Shown here in pieces: positions 44,931-59,500 of a stretch of 64,000 bases of DNA. This DNA comes from Dipylidium caninum (lineage: Eukaryota; Platyhelminthes; Cestoda; Cyclophyllidea; Dipylidiidae), in NCBI GenBank assembly GCA_017562135.1, contig QEYB01000588.1:62001-126000 (forward strand). Reading direction: 5' to 3'. The number at the start of each line of letters is the position of its first letter. The stretch's first letter is position 1. The notes below the pieces were generated by a model that was not told the DNA's origin, did no database searches, and worked only from the letters and a program-made list of their open reading frames with translations. The position numbers and the translations under genes are program-made.

Positions 44931-47900
44931 GGTTGTGGGCTCAAACGGGACGAAACCACGAGCGCAGACCGCCGACTGCTCGCCTCGCCGCGGGAGTCGA
45001 CTGCGTGTGTGTGTGGGTGATGCTGTGAACGACCGCCGATTGGCCGAAGACGTGGGGAGCAACGATGTCTGGCCCGCGATTGGCCACCTCGTCGGTGGGA
45101 TGAGCAGATTGGAGCTGGTGGGATGGCCTCTGAAAACCAGTACACTGTGGCCAAGGCGATGCGAAAAGGCGGTTCAGCATTTTAGCCGAGGTGCCTCGTT
45201 TTGTTGGAATGAGGGCCAAAGTTAGAGAAAAAACTGTCTGAGCTGCCCGCTCGCCCAGTCCGTGGTCATGGGTCTCCTCGGGGAAGACGCATTCTTCGCC
45301 CCCGCTCCACGCCAGTGAAGCGCTTTGCCCCCGTCCGATGGGGCAAAGGGCTGGGGAGAGAGGCGTTTAAATGATGTGTGGTAAGGCAGCGCACCACCTC
45401 GCATTCGTCCACCCGCGATGGAGTCGCGACTGCTACGTCAGCGAAGTGGGCTACTCTTCGCGCCGCCACATTTTCTTCGTGAAAGCCTAATCAGCTTCCG
45501 CGTCATCTCACGCGCAGTGAGAGCCTCGTCGTTTAAAAGGTACGCCGACACCCGTTCTCCGCCGCCCTACACAAAAGTCTTCATTTTAATAGGCGACTCT
45601 GCAGTTGCCTGATTGGCTTTCACTTCGTCTCGCGCCTGGCGATGCGTCGGTGGCGCGGCGAGAAGAGTCAGACGACTGCAGATCGGGCAGTCTGGTGACC
45701 GGCCGGACGAAGTGTGGTGCACTGCACCAAAACCATGCTCCGCTAGTGGGAGGAAGAAAGACGTCCACGGTCGCAGGGAGGAAGGCCACGGAAGGACGAG
45801 GGCACCAGTGCTGACGTGGTGAGATGAGTTCTCGTGGCAGGCACGAGCATCGGTGTGCGCTGGGCGCAACACAACTCAATTCGCTTTGCGGCGTTACTTT
45901 CAAGGCGCGGCTTATCCCTTCACCGTTTGGAGCCGCGCCGCCTACGGTGTCTACTCCTTTTGACGGCGCAATGGCAGGCCGTAGGAAGACCCGAGAGGTC
46001 ACACGTGGCCCCAACAGACGCGCTGCGTCGCCACGTGGACTGCGGACTTGGCGTGGGCCGAAACGCACGTTGACGGCGTCGAGACCGCCGCGGTGAGCGG
46101 GACGTGGAAGGTCAGCCAGAACGGGAGTGTGTGGCTGCCCCAGACTCCCGCCGCTTTTGCACCCGCGAGCGGTGCTCGTGGATGTGGGGCTTCTGGCCCA
46201 CTGCGGGCTAATTACCGCGACACGGTTGATTCTCGTCCTCTTCTTCTTGCAAAAATATTCCACCCTGCAAATGTGCTCGCTCGCTCCGCCTGCATGCTAA
46301 TCGGTGTGATGGCGAATTGAAACAATGTAGATGTTGCGTGCAAAATTTAATTTCTGCCTTGATTCAGTCCTCCTCTAACGGTGGAGGCAGAGGGCGAGTG
46401 AAGGAGTGGAGAAGCGCGGGAGGCGGCGGGGTTGGGGCGGAGGTTGCGGAGAACAGCCTCATTTGTTTGTCGTGTTTAATGGCTCGCGATCACACAAATT
46501 CCCCGCCCCGGCCCCCACGTCGACGGTGGGATTTGTGCGGTGGTGGAGGTGGGTTCTTGTCAGTCGCAGCACAGAATGGACCTCGAAAGGGGGACTCGTT
46601 CTGCCCGCATATCCAACTGTTTTTCAACCACTCCCAAACACTTGTCCAAGTCGGCACAAGTCAACGGGGAATCCCACTTCACGCCCGGCCGGCCTGAGAT
46701 TCACCGGCCTCCAACCTGACGCTCAGAGGCTTGTGCGTCCGTCCTCCTCTACCCTTTTCGTGTCCCACACCACCTACGTTTGCGCAACCTCGCGCTTGTC
46801 GAGGAAGAGGCAACAAGCGGACCGGTGGGGAGGCTGTCCCCGTCGACGCTCCCCAAACTCTCAGGCGTCCCACGTAGTGGTGCCCGAATCACCCGAAACA
46901 CACGTCACAGAGACGCATCGGGAATCAGAACCGAAGCGAAGAAGTAGCGGAGATGACGCCCCTCTGCGTTGGAATATCCATGGAGCCGCCCAAGCGTGGC
47001 TCTAATGTCACTTATTTTTTTCTTTGCTGCCTCCCCTTCGACGGCACTCTCCACAACGACGAGTAGTTATGCCCAGTTCCCAAGTGTGGGTCGTCGAACC
47101 TTCGCCCGATGAAGTCGAGGTGACCTCAAAGTCGTGGATTCCCGCCGCTAGCGCCATCGCCGAGATGCCATCGCGCTCCTCTCAAGCCTGCGATCTTCCA
47201 TTTCTTAGAAATGGAGTCCACAACCGCCCTGCTCTCCTTTAGAATAAGCAAAAATGCACCTCCTCCGGTCCTCCGGCATGGCTGCAGCCCCCGATGGCAT
47301 TTCACGACTCGGAGAGGGGAGATTAGGCCATTAAAATGCGCCTTCCCCTAAGTTTCGAGAGTGACGGCGGTCGTCTGTTCTCCACCTACTAACTCGTCCG
47401 AGGAGGTAGACGCCACTGCTGCTGATACGCCGCGTCGAAGACTCTCAGTCAAAAGCCGCCCGGTGGCATTTCCCCAACGCAGGGGCATAGCTCGGCCCGT
47501 TGAAATGGAGTCAGGGGGAAACGGCGTCACCCTGGCGTGCGTGGCCGATGCGCTTTCGGTCAGGCGGCGTCGCCCCAATTCGTGCGCCGCGGACGGACCG
47601 GGAGCGCCCAAGTCGCTGGAGTGGACCCGCGCTGGCGCTGCGCCACCAAGGGCGATCGTGTCGACTGCGCCCAGGGCCTCGAGGGAGCAAACGTGTTCGC
47701 CGAGAGGCAACTCGAAATAAAAACCCGCGCGGCGGTCGTGAGGACGGCCAGTTTTTTGTTAACCCCAAAGCAGCAGTTCGGTTTAATTAACTTTTCCCAA
47801 TGCATCGGCGTTGCACCGCAGCCGACTCTCGCTCCTCCTCATATGCTGCCTTGGCTTTTTACAAGATTTCCAGTAGAAAGGAGGGTTTTTCGTCCGGACC

Positions 47901-49800
47901 AACAGCCCCGACTATAAGTAATTTGCTTAATTCCATCTCGAAGGACATCAGCTCCACTTTCGCCAGACGGAGGTGGAGTAATAAGAGGGCATCAGGCGCG
48001 CCCCAAATGCCCCTGTTTGGCGGCGGAAGGAGGCGACTTGAGCGGTCGAGCCGGTCTGCAAGTGCCTGGAGGCTAAACACATCTTATTGCTTTTATTCCC
48101 TCGTGGCGCGGAGGATGACAAGAACCCGGCGGTCTGGGATTTCGCATCCTCTCCCACATGTCGCCAAGCACAAATTAATTAATTCCTTGCTTCGGACCAA
48201 ACCTTGTGCAAAAAACTAAAAGTTAACCAACGGACGTCTCAGTCCTTCGTCGGACAGCCGGACGTCAACGGGGCCAACGAGCGCTGAAGGTCAGAGAGAG
48301 TGGAACACCTCCATCCATCTGAATGGCCCCAGGTGCCGTCCCCTTTTCGGGAGCGGGCGCCAAACTTGGTGTTGTGGGGGGGGGTAGGGGGAGAGGCGAC
48401 CCTCCGACTTAACCAGCACGCGCTCACTTTCCGACTCTCAGTCTTGTTTGGCAGCGCAGTGGGCAATTCCAAAGTGGGTGCAGCGCCGCCTCCCACTTTC
48501 GCCACCCAACTCATCCTCATCGAACGGTAGGAGAAACAGCCACGACTGCGTGGAACTGCCACGCTTTGGTCAGTGCCAGTCCACCTATGATAAATTTTGT
48601 CATTTAAGGAAAGTTGGGGCCTGAGGCGGGGCCTGCCACTCTTTGTTCCCGCCGGACAAAAATGCCGCGCGGACGGAGAGCGGACTTGGCGTTTGACACG
48701 ACCCCGTTGTCGCACGCGCACCCGCCTCGACGTCCGGCTGGCATCACGAAGACTCTGCGAGGAGGCGAGGCTTGTCCGCCTCCTTAAAGGATTGGCTCAA
48801 TGCCAGGGAAAGGAGGACCCCTCGGGCGCCCTTTGGGGGCTGCAAGGGGGCACAGGCCCCCCAACAAGTTTCACCTGAGGGCACCAGGAGGACCTAGTTG
48901 ACGTGTGTGTGAAGGCGGCGCGAACTCGAGTCCACTGCAGGGTTTTTTCCAAATCGCAGGCATCCCGGACTCACCCAGGAAGGTCGCCTTTAAACTGGAC
49001 GAGCATCCCCTGAGGAGACACCGGAAGGACACATCTGGCGGGTTTGCCCTGGTCACTTGGGGCTTTTGCCCCGGTTGCACGCATCCAACGCTCACCTAGG
49101 AAGGCCGCCTTTGAGCTGTGCGGTGACGCCGTCGCATCGAGCACAAGTTGCATTCCGTAGTGAGGCATGCGATCTCTCGTGGCCATTCGAAGGGTTTCGG
49201 GGCCAAACTCAAACGCCTTTCGGTCTCAATCCAAATCCAGCATGCAGGGACACCTCAGATGAGGCCAGACGTAACGCAAACTCACTCCACGGTCTACTGC
49301 ATCACAGTTCGAATTAATTTGGCTTTGTCCAGGTCTTCGCAATGGTCCAACTCCCCAAGTGGCGTTAAATCCCGCAGCGACAGGGGCAATCGAGACTTTG
49401 AGTGTGAAAAAAACGAACCTCTGGCATTACGCGATGAATCCATACAACTTCAGGGGACTTAGCCCGTGAGCTGAAAAAAAACAACTTTCCCTTATCTTCC
49501 AGCATCAAGGCAACTCGAGGTCAACTGAAGTACGATAGAAAAAACGCAAGAAGCCACTCCTCCCCCACAGCACATCCGGTCCCGACATCTGTAAAGCAAA
49601 CTACACTGTGATTACTTGACCCATGACCTTTAGCTATTGGCAGAGATGAAAAGTTATCCTGCGATTTTGAGTGATTGGAAGAAGACAACTTTGGCGCCAG
49701 CAGCAGGCGAGATCACACGAGTTCCTTGGTCGGCGCGAACAACTAACTTTGCCTCGCGATTGTGCGCAAGGATCCACACAACTCGAGGATGTTAGTCTTT
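44931..49800. other. Upstream region of iGluR, GC-rich, no gene recognised
   Basis: Should hold the promoter and 5' UTR of the glutamate receptor (minus) and the 3' end of PPP6R (minus). A short GT run lies at about 45004-45018. The many ORFs of 60-225 codons on both strands overlap each other, are biased by GC content and show no family motif. A pair of diverged direct repeats lies at 48955-49140. Confidence 0.4.
48955..49140 (+). repeat. Diverged direct repeat, period about 121 bp
   Basis: 48955-49017 and 49076-49140 share gca-gcatcc..ac-ctcaccnaggaaggncgcctttna-ctg and a following ccc/gcc-rich part. Two units only were recognised. Confidence 0.6.
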
Positions 49801-50550
49801 ATTAATTACCACATTTTGAGACAATTGATCCAACGGGCAAAAGAAGTCCTGTCGGGAGCCACAGATTCGCCTTCTGGTCGTTCATGGGTAGCATATTGGA
49901 CCTGAGAGTGAAACTCCTTCTCAATTGCATGGGAACGACATTAGGAGCCTCGCGAGACAACAGTTCGAGAGGAGGGAGCGAGCTGCCTGTTGGGGAGGAC
50001 GAAGCAATGTCTAGAGCATCCCTTTCCAACGTCTTCGACAGAATTCAGCAGGCCTTATCGTTGCTCGAAAGTTACTTTAGCGTAAGTACTGCACCAAAAC
50101 AATGAATTGCGCCCGCCCACAAACAGCAAAACGCCAGTAGACGCCCAGGCAGATTAGATAAATGGACAGTAAGGTGGGACGGAGGGGAATGGAGCTGGTG
50201 ATTGAGGTAATGGGGGCAATCTATTCAACAAATACGGACTTCAGAGCTTAAAACGCATGGGACATCGCAAACGAGAGAAGGTGGGAGCGATGAAACAAAT
50301 GGACCAGGCTGGCAGAGAATACGGCCTATCGTCGACCTCCCCTACTCAACTAAAAAGGAAAAAAAAGAGAAAAGCGTCAAAATGAGGGAATGCGAAAAGG
50401 CGCTGATACCGACTTCGGTTCGAAGCCCACGGATCGGCTTCAACCTCACACTTTTCCTGCATAGCGAATCAAATCGCGTGAGCAAGCTCATTAAAACTTC
50501 ATTTCATGGATGCACATCCGCTTCAGAAGACGGCAGAAGGCCGAACTTAC

Positions 50551-53500
50551 CAAAGGAAGCAGATTCAAAGTCGGCCCAGTCGTCGCTTTGACTGACGGGA
50601 CTGCCTTTCTTACTCTCGTCGAGAGTTGTTGTGTCAGTGAAATTGGGAGAGTTGCCCGCGGCAACAGAAGGCACCACGGTAGCCACCACTTCAGACGACC
50701 ACGGGCGGACCGCTGCAAGCGGACGGAACGACATAAATGCGAAAAGTGTCCAAAGGAGTATAAAGAGGTTACAAATTCTCCCTCGTTATGGCGTACATCT
50801 TTCGAAAAACTCACGCGGCAATGCAGAGAGAAGTAATGAGATGAAAAAAAGCAAGACCCTCACACATCATGCCGACGGCCAGTCTGTTAGTCACACGAAT
50901 TACTGATGATGTGGCATATAGCACTTTAATGAGTTAGGATAAGGGGTTTAATTCGGCTCACAAGTGTCAACCGACTTCAAAAAAGGCGACTGGCCATTAG
51001 TGGAATTGAGGAAAAGTGGCGCTTGATTGGTTCGCTGCTGACGGATAGACAGTGGAGATTGGAGGTCCTCCTCCTCCTCCGAGGAGTCGCTGGAGCCATT
51101 GCTGCTGTCTACGTCGCTATTGTCTGCCTCACGCTTCTCTTCCTCCTTCCCCTCCTCCTCCTCCTCGTCGTCGTCGTCGTCATCTTCGATAATGGTATCA
51201 TCCGGCCGTCGGATTTTTACGTGAACGCATTCCTTAATGATATCGTCGTCCTCGTGGTCAAAGACTTCTTCATTGGGGTCAAGGTGGTGGTCACTGTCGG
51301 AGAAGTTGCCACCACTTGGGGTATTTAGCCTGGTGTTGCTGATAAAGAAAAGATGTGTTGAGGGGAAGAAGCCACAAATCAGGTTTAGGTAACGAAAAAC
51401 ACCATTTCCATCAAACTGAAATACTTTCGAGCCCGAGTAGAACTCGTAATTTTGAGAATGGAAAAAAAGTACGTTTGATAAGCCAGTAATTCTACTGGTA
51501 AGTGGCAGTTGTGACCCATCCGCACCTCTCGAGTCTGGAACACATTCTGCAAAGACTGCAAAGATCCAAAAACGTGAGATTCTCCAATTGTGGCATAGGA
51601 GACTAATATCACTTGAGACGGTTATGCCAAACACCGAGCATTGTTAAGAAAAGTAAGAAAAAGCGACATGGACACTCGATTCCTCAGTGGGCCGAATTGT
51701 TTCAAAGCAGTCATACTAAAGGTATCTAGGTAAGAAGTGGTTAGAAGGTCGGGCAACGTGAGAGTGGAGCATTCGAATACTACACAAGTTCTAGAACATT
51801 GCCGAAATGTGACGGAGTCCGGTTTTTCTGTGAAATAATAGGATCCCAGCAGTTCTAAAGCTTATCGCAGCTAAAATTGGAAATAAATAACCAAAAGAAC
51901 GTGCCGATGGGTGATTGAGGCAAAACAACTACTTACAGGAATTGGAAGTCGGTGCCACTTTGAAGGAGCTAAAGGAGAAGAGGGAGGAAATAAGACAATT
52001 ATAGAATAATTAAATTGGGAGGTAGGGGCTTTCGTCGACGCTGGTTTATAAAATTTCAGGACAGAGTGAACCCCAAAAAAACTCGTTGAGGTTATGCTCT
52101 AAGAAGCGTTAGCACAGTTAGACCGGCGCAGAGAAAAGCCTCCCTCGAGGTGCACTCGCCTTTCCACCACCACCACCACCGCCACCACCACTTAACCCCC
52201 AGTCTATAACCGTTGACTGAGCACTGAGGTGACAAACGGGATGATTTATTAAACAACATCCGCAAACGAGAGCATCGAATCACACCACCTCATTTAACCT
52301 AGAATGAAAAAGGTGAGACGGTGGAAGCGCAGAACGGTTTGCCGAAAGGAAGGGGAGACGGAGGTAAGAGAGGGGGAGAGGAAAGGGGATGTCACATGCA
52401 TTGGCATTTTCCTTCACTGATCTAGAATCAAGACGAAAGGGTAGTCGAATTAGTGCCTGTCGTCAACCCAATCCGATGTCTACAACCGCCCAGCAGATCA
52501 GGTAAACTCGTAGAGGGTGGGGGAAGGGGGAGGGGAGGAAGCAAGATCATCGGCTAATCTCCAAACTTAGGCCGTCAGCACTTCGATGTCTACATTTCGG
52601 TTGAGTTAAAGTGACTTTCTTAAGGCCGGAGGGGACTTGACACTGACAATCATGACTTCTTACCACAGTTGAAAGTAGACAGGGGAAAGCTTAATCAGTA
52701 ACCCACAATGCATTCTGTGTCTGAAGGCGAAATTTGGAGAAGCGTTACTTTGCTCCCCCATTCCCCATGCCCAAATTGTGAGGGGAATCCGGCACTCATG
52801 TCAGGTTGAATGTCGCGGCCCTCACAATGGACTCGTTTTCCAATTAACCACTCGTGTTAGACAAACCAGAAGTGGTAAAATTGAGAAAATGATGGTCTTT
52901 CAGGAAAAAAAGCATGCATCCAGAATTAATAGAGCAGAGTCTGTGTGCTGAGTGCACAGAGGAGGGTCGAAGTCCTTCATCTGCCTCTCTCGTGGTTGCC
53001 AGCCTTTGAAAATGGAGTGAAAAGATGTGGGATGACCCCATCACTCACGGGGACCCCTAAAAGAACGCTCGGGACACTCCGCCTGGAACAGCTAACGCCA
53101 GGAGGAGAAGAGGATTGTTTCTTCCCATTAAACGAGAAGTTAACGTGGCGAAAAGAACGGCAAGTTTTGTGAAAGTGGCAGTGTCTACAGCCTCATGAAA
53201 AGGGGAACACCAGCTCCGTCGAATACGGAGAGAATTTGTGCTAATTGCTTTTTCCCAGAGGATAATTAGACGATGCACAAGGGCCATGGAGTCGGTCAAT
53301 GTCGCGACTAAATCTAGGGGAGATTTTGAACACTGACGCACCCTGAACAACTGGGCCACTTGCGTGTCAGGTCCACCGATGTGCAGCCCGCTAATAGAAA
53401 TGGGTCCGGGTTTTTCAAAGTTCCTTTCGGCCTACAAGAGAGATAAGGATTGTCACATTCTTCAACAGAAAAATCAAAACAATTCATCAGGATGCTAGCG

Positions 53501-56500
53501 CACTTCGCCCACGTGGCTAATGTCTCGGTAATCTCGGATAGAGATTACCTTCATGTATAAAAGGTGGCGGTAAGAAAAGTCCTGCCAATGGTGGACAGTT
53601 TGACGGACAAGTGGAGCCAGCGGAATGGGCCAAAGCTCATACCGAATCTGTGCATCTAGTCTGTCAGTAGACAACAAATGGGGCCACGAGGAGATCGCGA
53701 ACGAGCGGGTAGGGGAAGGGCGGTTCCGATCCAAAATGGCTCAGCATTAATTAAGCTACCTTTGGTTATTGTCGGATATTACGACGGGCGAGTTAGGGGA
53801 GACTAGACTAGAGTGGACGCGGGGGAGGGGGGTTGGAGGAATTATTAAATACATTCAAGTATTTCTGGCTGTTAGGTAGACCGCTTTCATCCGAGGAATC
53901 GACTGACCTCTCTATTGGCAACCCAAAATGACTTTTTGAAGACGCTACTAAGAGGCGGCATTTTCGTACAGCGGAGAGAAGTGTTCTAGGATTCAAGTTT
54001 GACAAGAATTAGAACCGAAAGAGGGAGGGCAGCCGACACGGTAACATTACGAGGAGAGGGACATCGAATGTCACAGCTATTTGGCCCGGTGGGACAAGCA
54101 CGCCAGTGACTCGAGTCCAGCCCATACCCAAAAAAGATGGGAGTGCCTCTCCCATTTCCACTCCAAAAGAAACAGTATCAAGTCAGGAATAAAATCCTAA
54201 TGTTAAATGTTGCACAGAGGCTTTCGACGGCGGCGGCATCAGTTGATTCGCCTTACAGTGTCGCCTTAGCACCAAAATTAACAAACGCCGTCGGGATTAT
54301 GGAGAAGAGGGAGCTTACTCGGGTGATGGTTTGTGCCTCGTTGATTGCACCGAGATCGCGTTGGACAAATGCCTGCCAGCTGGTTAGCACTTCAGGCTCG
54401 AGTGCTAGGGAGGAAAAGGGGAAGCGAGTTGTAAGCAACTAGGCTTTCCTATCCTGACAGCTCCATGAATCACCCATGGGGATGCACTCGGAAGAGCTGC
54501 CAAGCTCTACGGCAAAAAGTCCCTCCTACTGACGATCTAAGCACTTAGACCGAGCAGGAAGTGTTGACAAGAATGGCGTTTTTAAAATAGAAGTATTCGA
54601 GAAATTGGCAGGAAATAAAATAAAGTTGCTCGAGTTACGCAGCGCAACAGGGATGACAAACATTAAAGGATCAAAGAACACACGGATTTCGTAGCGATAC
54701 GAAGGTTGTTAATGAGAGAAAACTGCAGGGAAGGTTGAAGGTTAGCAATAAGTGAGGGGGGGGAGGAGGAGGAGGAAGAACAAGATTAGAAGAACTTTCA
54801 AATCAGAATAATTTTTAAGGGGCACACAATTAAGGTCTACGAGGAAAAGGGCTCATACCATCTGGGAAAAAAAGGAGATCCAAAGATTTAAAAACACGCA
54901 CATCTTTCTAGGAACACAATTGGAAGATGCGTATTGTACATACCATTTCTGAATGAGATTCCATATTTAAATGTTAAAACTTTAGTCACTGATTGTTTAA
55001 TACTTTTGTCATTTTTGCACATTTTGCCCTTCAAAAAGTTTGTGAAGTGCCAGTCGAGGGATGCTGAGGTGGATGCGACGTATTCTCCCAACCGCATTCT
55101 GCCACTTTCCGACAAGTCTCCAAAGCGGTCTGGTGTCATTCTTTCCTTCCTCCTGAACATCGCCAGCCTCTCCTCTTGGGCTGCTGCCTTCAAATCATCC
55201 AGTTGCTGACTGACACCACTTCCCAAAAAAAATTTAGCGGGCCTTTCGCTCGGTTTCATAGGCTCATACCGCAGTGGTCCTCGCCAATGTTCCACCAGAC
55301 ACCCCGCAACATTCTCGTGTTCCGAGTCAAATTGCTCTCGAGGTGGGAAAACTCAGTTCTCCGCTCACAATGTGCCCTTCGCCCACGAACTGGTCGTAGG
55401 TGATCCACTTCCCATCCTCACTTACCGTCCGCTTCAAGAATGGCTCGATTTTGTTCCGAGCGAGCAAAGAGGTGCATGCGACGACGACTCAATCGCCCGA
55501 CTTCTTCTCAATTCATTCATGCGGCGCCCATCTTCAAGATGTCCACACAAATCCTGTCTGCTGAATGCAGTCCGAAGTGGTTTGCCGGGCTGAGCTAGGC
55601 CCTTCTGCCGCCTCCGATGCTGCGAGGAAAGGATCTTCCTCCACCGCGGTCTCCACAACATCGTCGTCGCTTATCACGAAGGTCAAATTCACCTGCTTCA
55701 ATTTTCCCCAACCGTCTTCTACATGTCCCATCACAAATTCCGCCTTCACCAAACTCCTTCAGTGAATTTCTGCATGCTTCTGCACCATTCCTTTCTTCGA
55801 TGCTGTCAGAAAAGGACCTTCCTCCAACATGGTCTCAACAACATCGTCGTCGCTCAAAGATGATCGCCCAGAACGGGGCTTCCCAAAAACGGCAAAATGA
55901 CCGGTTTAGGATCTTTCGAACCACCTCATGCATGTCCTATCGCAAAACACTACCTTCACCAGACGCTTTCAATGAAATTCCACGCCCTTCTGTGGCATTT
56001 CTTCCTTGTTGAAATCCGTACAAAATACAGTGTGGCGTAGATGAACTTCAGCTGCGGCCACGGCCACTATACGGCTTCACACGTAAGAATAACGTGAATA
56101 AACTTTGTATTAGGTAATTTGGTACGATAAAAGTGGGGAAGTGGACATGCGCCAAATAAACATGAGCAGCGTGTCGAAAACTGTTGTCATAAAAACGGAC
56201 AGAGCTTTCCAGTAGGCCTGGGGCAACAACCGCCCGATAGTAGCAAACCAATATAAAAATTCCCCAAGCATGAATACAAGCGTTGTGGCTCGGTGAACTT
56301 CAACAGGCTGCGGGTATCATCTACGAGGTCAAACGCACAAGAGGGAGACAATGTGCTGGATTGGATATCAACGCATCAAAATGTGGGAAATAGGAATTTA
56401 TGCATACCTGGGAGGAGTACGGAGTATAACAGACAACTTCGCGAACGTCCAAAAACTTTTAAGCTTACGCTTTGATTTCGATTTTCGTATTAATCCCCTT

Positions 56501-59500
56501 ATGCGCACAGCTCTTCGTGTCATCTCCACCCAAGAAAGGAGGCATAAACACTTTCAAGAAAGTAAAAAATGGAGGCAACGCCATGACACTCCCTTTAGGG
56601 AGAATCAAAGTGGGTTTGGAAGCGTAATTAAGTATGAATTTCGTCAGAACAGATACTAATAGACTATTCACTCTCATTTTTTAATATTAATGGAGGAGGC
56701 AATCGACAACAGACGAGCATTTCTCCTTAGGGCAAAAGGGCAACCGACCTGAGAGAGACTCGAGTGATGGGAAGCGGCTGTTCACGAGATTGGCAATTTG
56801 CCAGAGGTACCCGGAGTAGCCTGGTTTAGGCCGGGATTTGGAGGCTCGACAAACCCACGACTTCTCCACGTCATTTGGCCTTTGAACCATAGGACATAGA
56901 ACGTAAAGGAGGACGGTTACTAAGCGTTTACTCGTCTCTAGGTAACTGTTAAGGCACACGGCCTAAAAATTTAACTATATGAATCTATGAATACACATGA
57001 GAACTCGATGTGCATAGTTTAGAAACAAACGGATAAGAATGATTTCCAATATAAGAACACAGGATGCGAGGCTTAGGCGACTATTCAGCGTTTAGGCAGC
57101 CAAAAAGTAGCCTTTATTCAAAAAGGCGTCCCATGCCTTGCCAGATTGGATGAAAAATGAAGGCAATTAACAGAGGCTAGTTAACAGAGCACGAAGTTAA
57201 TTTTTAGTGTAGTTGTAGAGTTTTGTCATCAAGCGCTTTGAACATGTAAATTCTACATCAGAGAAGCGAGATTCAATTCCACTGAATTAGTAGATCACAC
57301 TCGAACACTTTATTTTTGCTACGGATCTCAGTTAGGCAACATTCGGCTCAAAGCAGAAAACAAGACCTTTAACGAAAAATGGGGCCTTTTGATTCACCTC
57401 ATCGGGAAATTTCGACCAATCTGGCGGCAATGTGCACTGCTAAGGTCAAATCTCGAGGGAATAAAACTTGACCAAAGGATATGTTGAAAAACTAAGACAT
57501 CGGAGTTAAGTATGCACGAATTCCGTTTGCGATCATGAGAGAACATGCTTCATGATGTAATGACTGTAAATACCATTGGGAAAAACATTAGTTGATTTTC
57601 GGCGCGTGCCGAAGAAGGCGGTTTATCATAAGACAGAAAGCCATCAAGTGCAACGAGGCACCACAGTGGGACCCCATGTCGAGTTAACGTAGGTCAAATG
57701 TTTATGTTTATTCCAAAAACACTAAAACTGCAATGAAAGCTTAAAATGGGGGTAAATTGAAAAGCTATCAGCTGACGGAATGAAGAAAATAATCTAGAAT
57801 TACAAGAACTGGTTTTAAGTGATAAAAACTTGAATAACACTAATAATTCCTAAATTTAGGAGACAAAAAACAAGCTCGAACATCTCAATGACTGTCATGT
57901 ATAAGGCTTAGAATAAGGGAGAAAGGGTGATGAAAAGAGCTGCCGGGGATGCCAACGACAGAGGAATTTTTGAAGAGTTTACTTGGCACCAAGGTGACGG
58001 GTGTGAGCTGCGCCGAAGTCAAGATATTTGGAGTAAATGCAAACGTCAAAACCGATTGCATTAATCCAAGCACGAAGATCTGAATCCATCCATAAATTTA
58101 TCGAATGAATAAGGGATTCGTACATAGGTCGAGAGGATAGGCACTAAACGTAAAGAATGGCTGGATGACCCACCGATCGGGCGGAATGCAGGAAAGCCGA
58201 AGGATCCATTCGATAATGTGACAATCGTCGAGAAGATGTCGAACCAAGTAGTCTGGCAGTTGGTTATTTACCCTGTCTGCATCTTCGCTGTTGATGTCTG
58301 TGATGCAGATTAAGCGAATTAGGACAAAATAACCATTAGGGAAATGGTAAATTTTCCCAAGTTTCCACCAATCCTGAATACGCTTCATGGTGTACGAAAT
58401 TATCGTTGTTTTCTCGAGCAGACTGAGAAAAAATGATTCAATAGCGCAGCATTAAGGAGGAGTTAGCTTTACTTCCCGTTAAGTGTCAGACAAACGCTCA
58501 GATTGCCTTTACCAAGATAAAATCATCAGGCAAGTCAAGCATTCGTGGTAAACGTATCGCTTTTCTCCTCAAAAGCTCAATGGGTCTCGTTTTTGCAAAA
58601 ATAAAAAAATCCGGATGCAACGAAGGAGCCAGTTTGTCTGATCAACGATTCTTCGTCATCCATTTTCGAAGAATGCACTCGAACGGTCGGGTAGGCATGG
58701 TCAGCTACAATTTAGCTGAATTAGCAGCAATGGTGTTTGGTACTCTTGTCTGTATGAAAATTAAAGTTGACCCTCGGAGGAGGGGCGCCAAGAATATCAT
58801 TTGGATGTATGAATTCAATCATCAACTAGTGGAAAGCTCTTCAAATACCGAAAGCTTTCCCACATGCGTCCAGTTAGCTACTGGTCTTCAGGAGGTGCCT
58901 AGCCTGAACATCGCTATAAGGTGGTATAAAAATTTTCACCAAAATGGTTGCCCCTACGACGAGGGGAGGTACCACTGGAAAGCATTCACACCGAGCAAAA
59001 TTAGTTCTAGTTGATGAAGAAGTTTAGCCACTGTTGTTCAAAAAAGATCTGTTTTGTTTAAACATTTGCCACGCCAAAGACTAAAATGTCCCAATGAAAT
59101 AAGAAAAATCGGACACTTTTCATTAAAACTGATATCAAACAATTTGAAAACGGAGAAAATGTTCCGCAACATGACATACACATCACTACTTCTTTTATGG
59201 GACAGGGAGTGGGGTTTCAACTCACCTTTCTCTTTGCCACTTTCGCTATCGACATTACGGTTTTCGGTCAGTGAAGCCGTGTTCGGGGCCAACATTTTCG
59301 CCGACTCCTGCTGTGCCGATGGAGAAGACTCCGTGGTGGGAGGAGACAAGAGGTGCCGGAAAAGTGCAGTAACTGCTTTGTGGAGGAGGGAGTTGAAGGC
59401 ATATGTCTCGAAGAGGTGCTGCAATTAGCGACACAGGCTCATAATTGTGATACGCCGCAAATAAATGCTGGGAGTTGTAATTATAACTAATCAGTAAGTT

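Noticed and set aside
44097..45020. 307-codon plus-strand ORF
   Set aside because: Exact antisense of the first glutamate-receptor exon, which has a signal peptide and family sequence. GC-rich coding DNA often leaves the opposite frame open.
45586..46263. 225-codon minus ORF upstream of the glutamate receptor
   Set aside because: No motif, overlapped by plus-strand ORFs of similar length, typical of GC-rich non-coding DNA.
54888..55295. 135-codon minus ORF taken at first as a PPP6R exon
   Set aside because: It matches the mariner transposase C-terminal region and aligns with remnant A, so it belongs to the transposon in the PPP6R intron.
55369..55487. Open segment with DGKWITYDQFVG taken at first as a PPP6R exon
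   Set aside because: It is the mariner VTGDEKWILYDN block. The true PPP6R continuation is the in-phase exon at 54319-54404.
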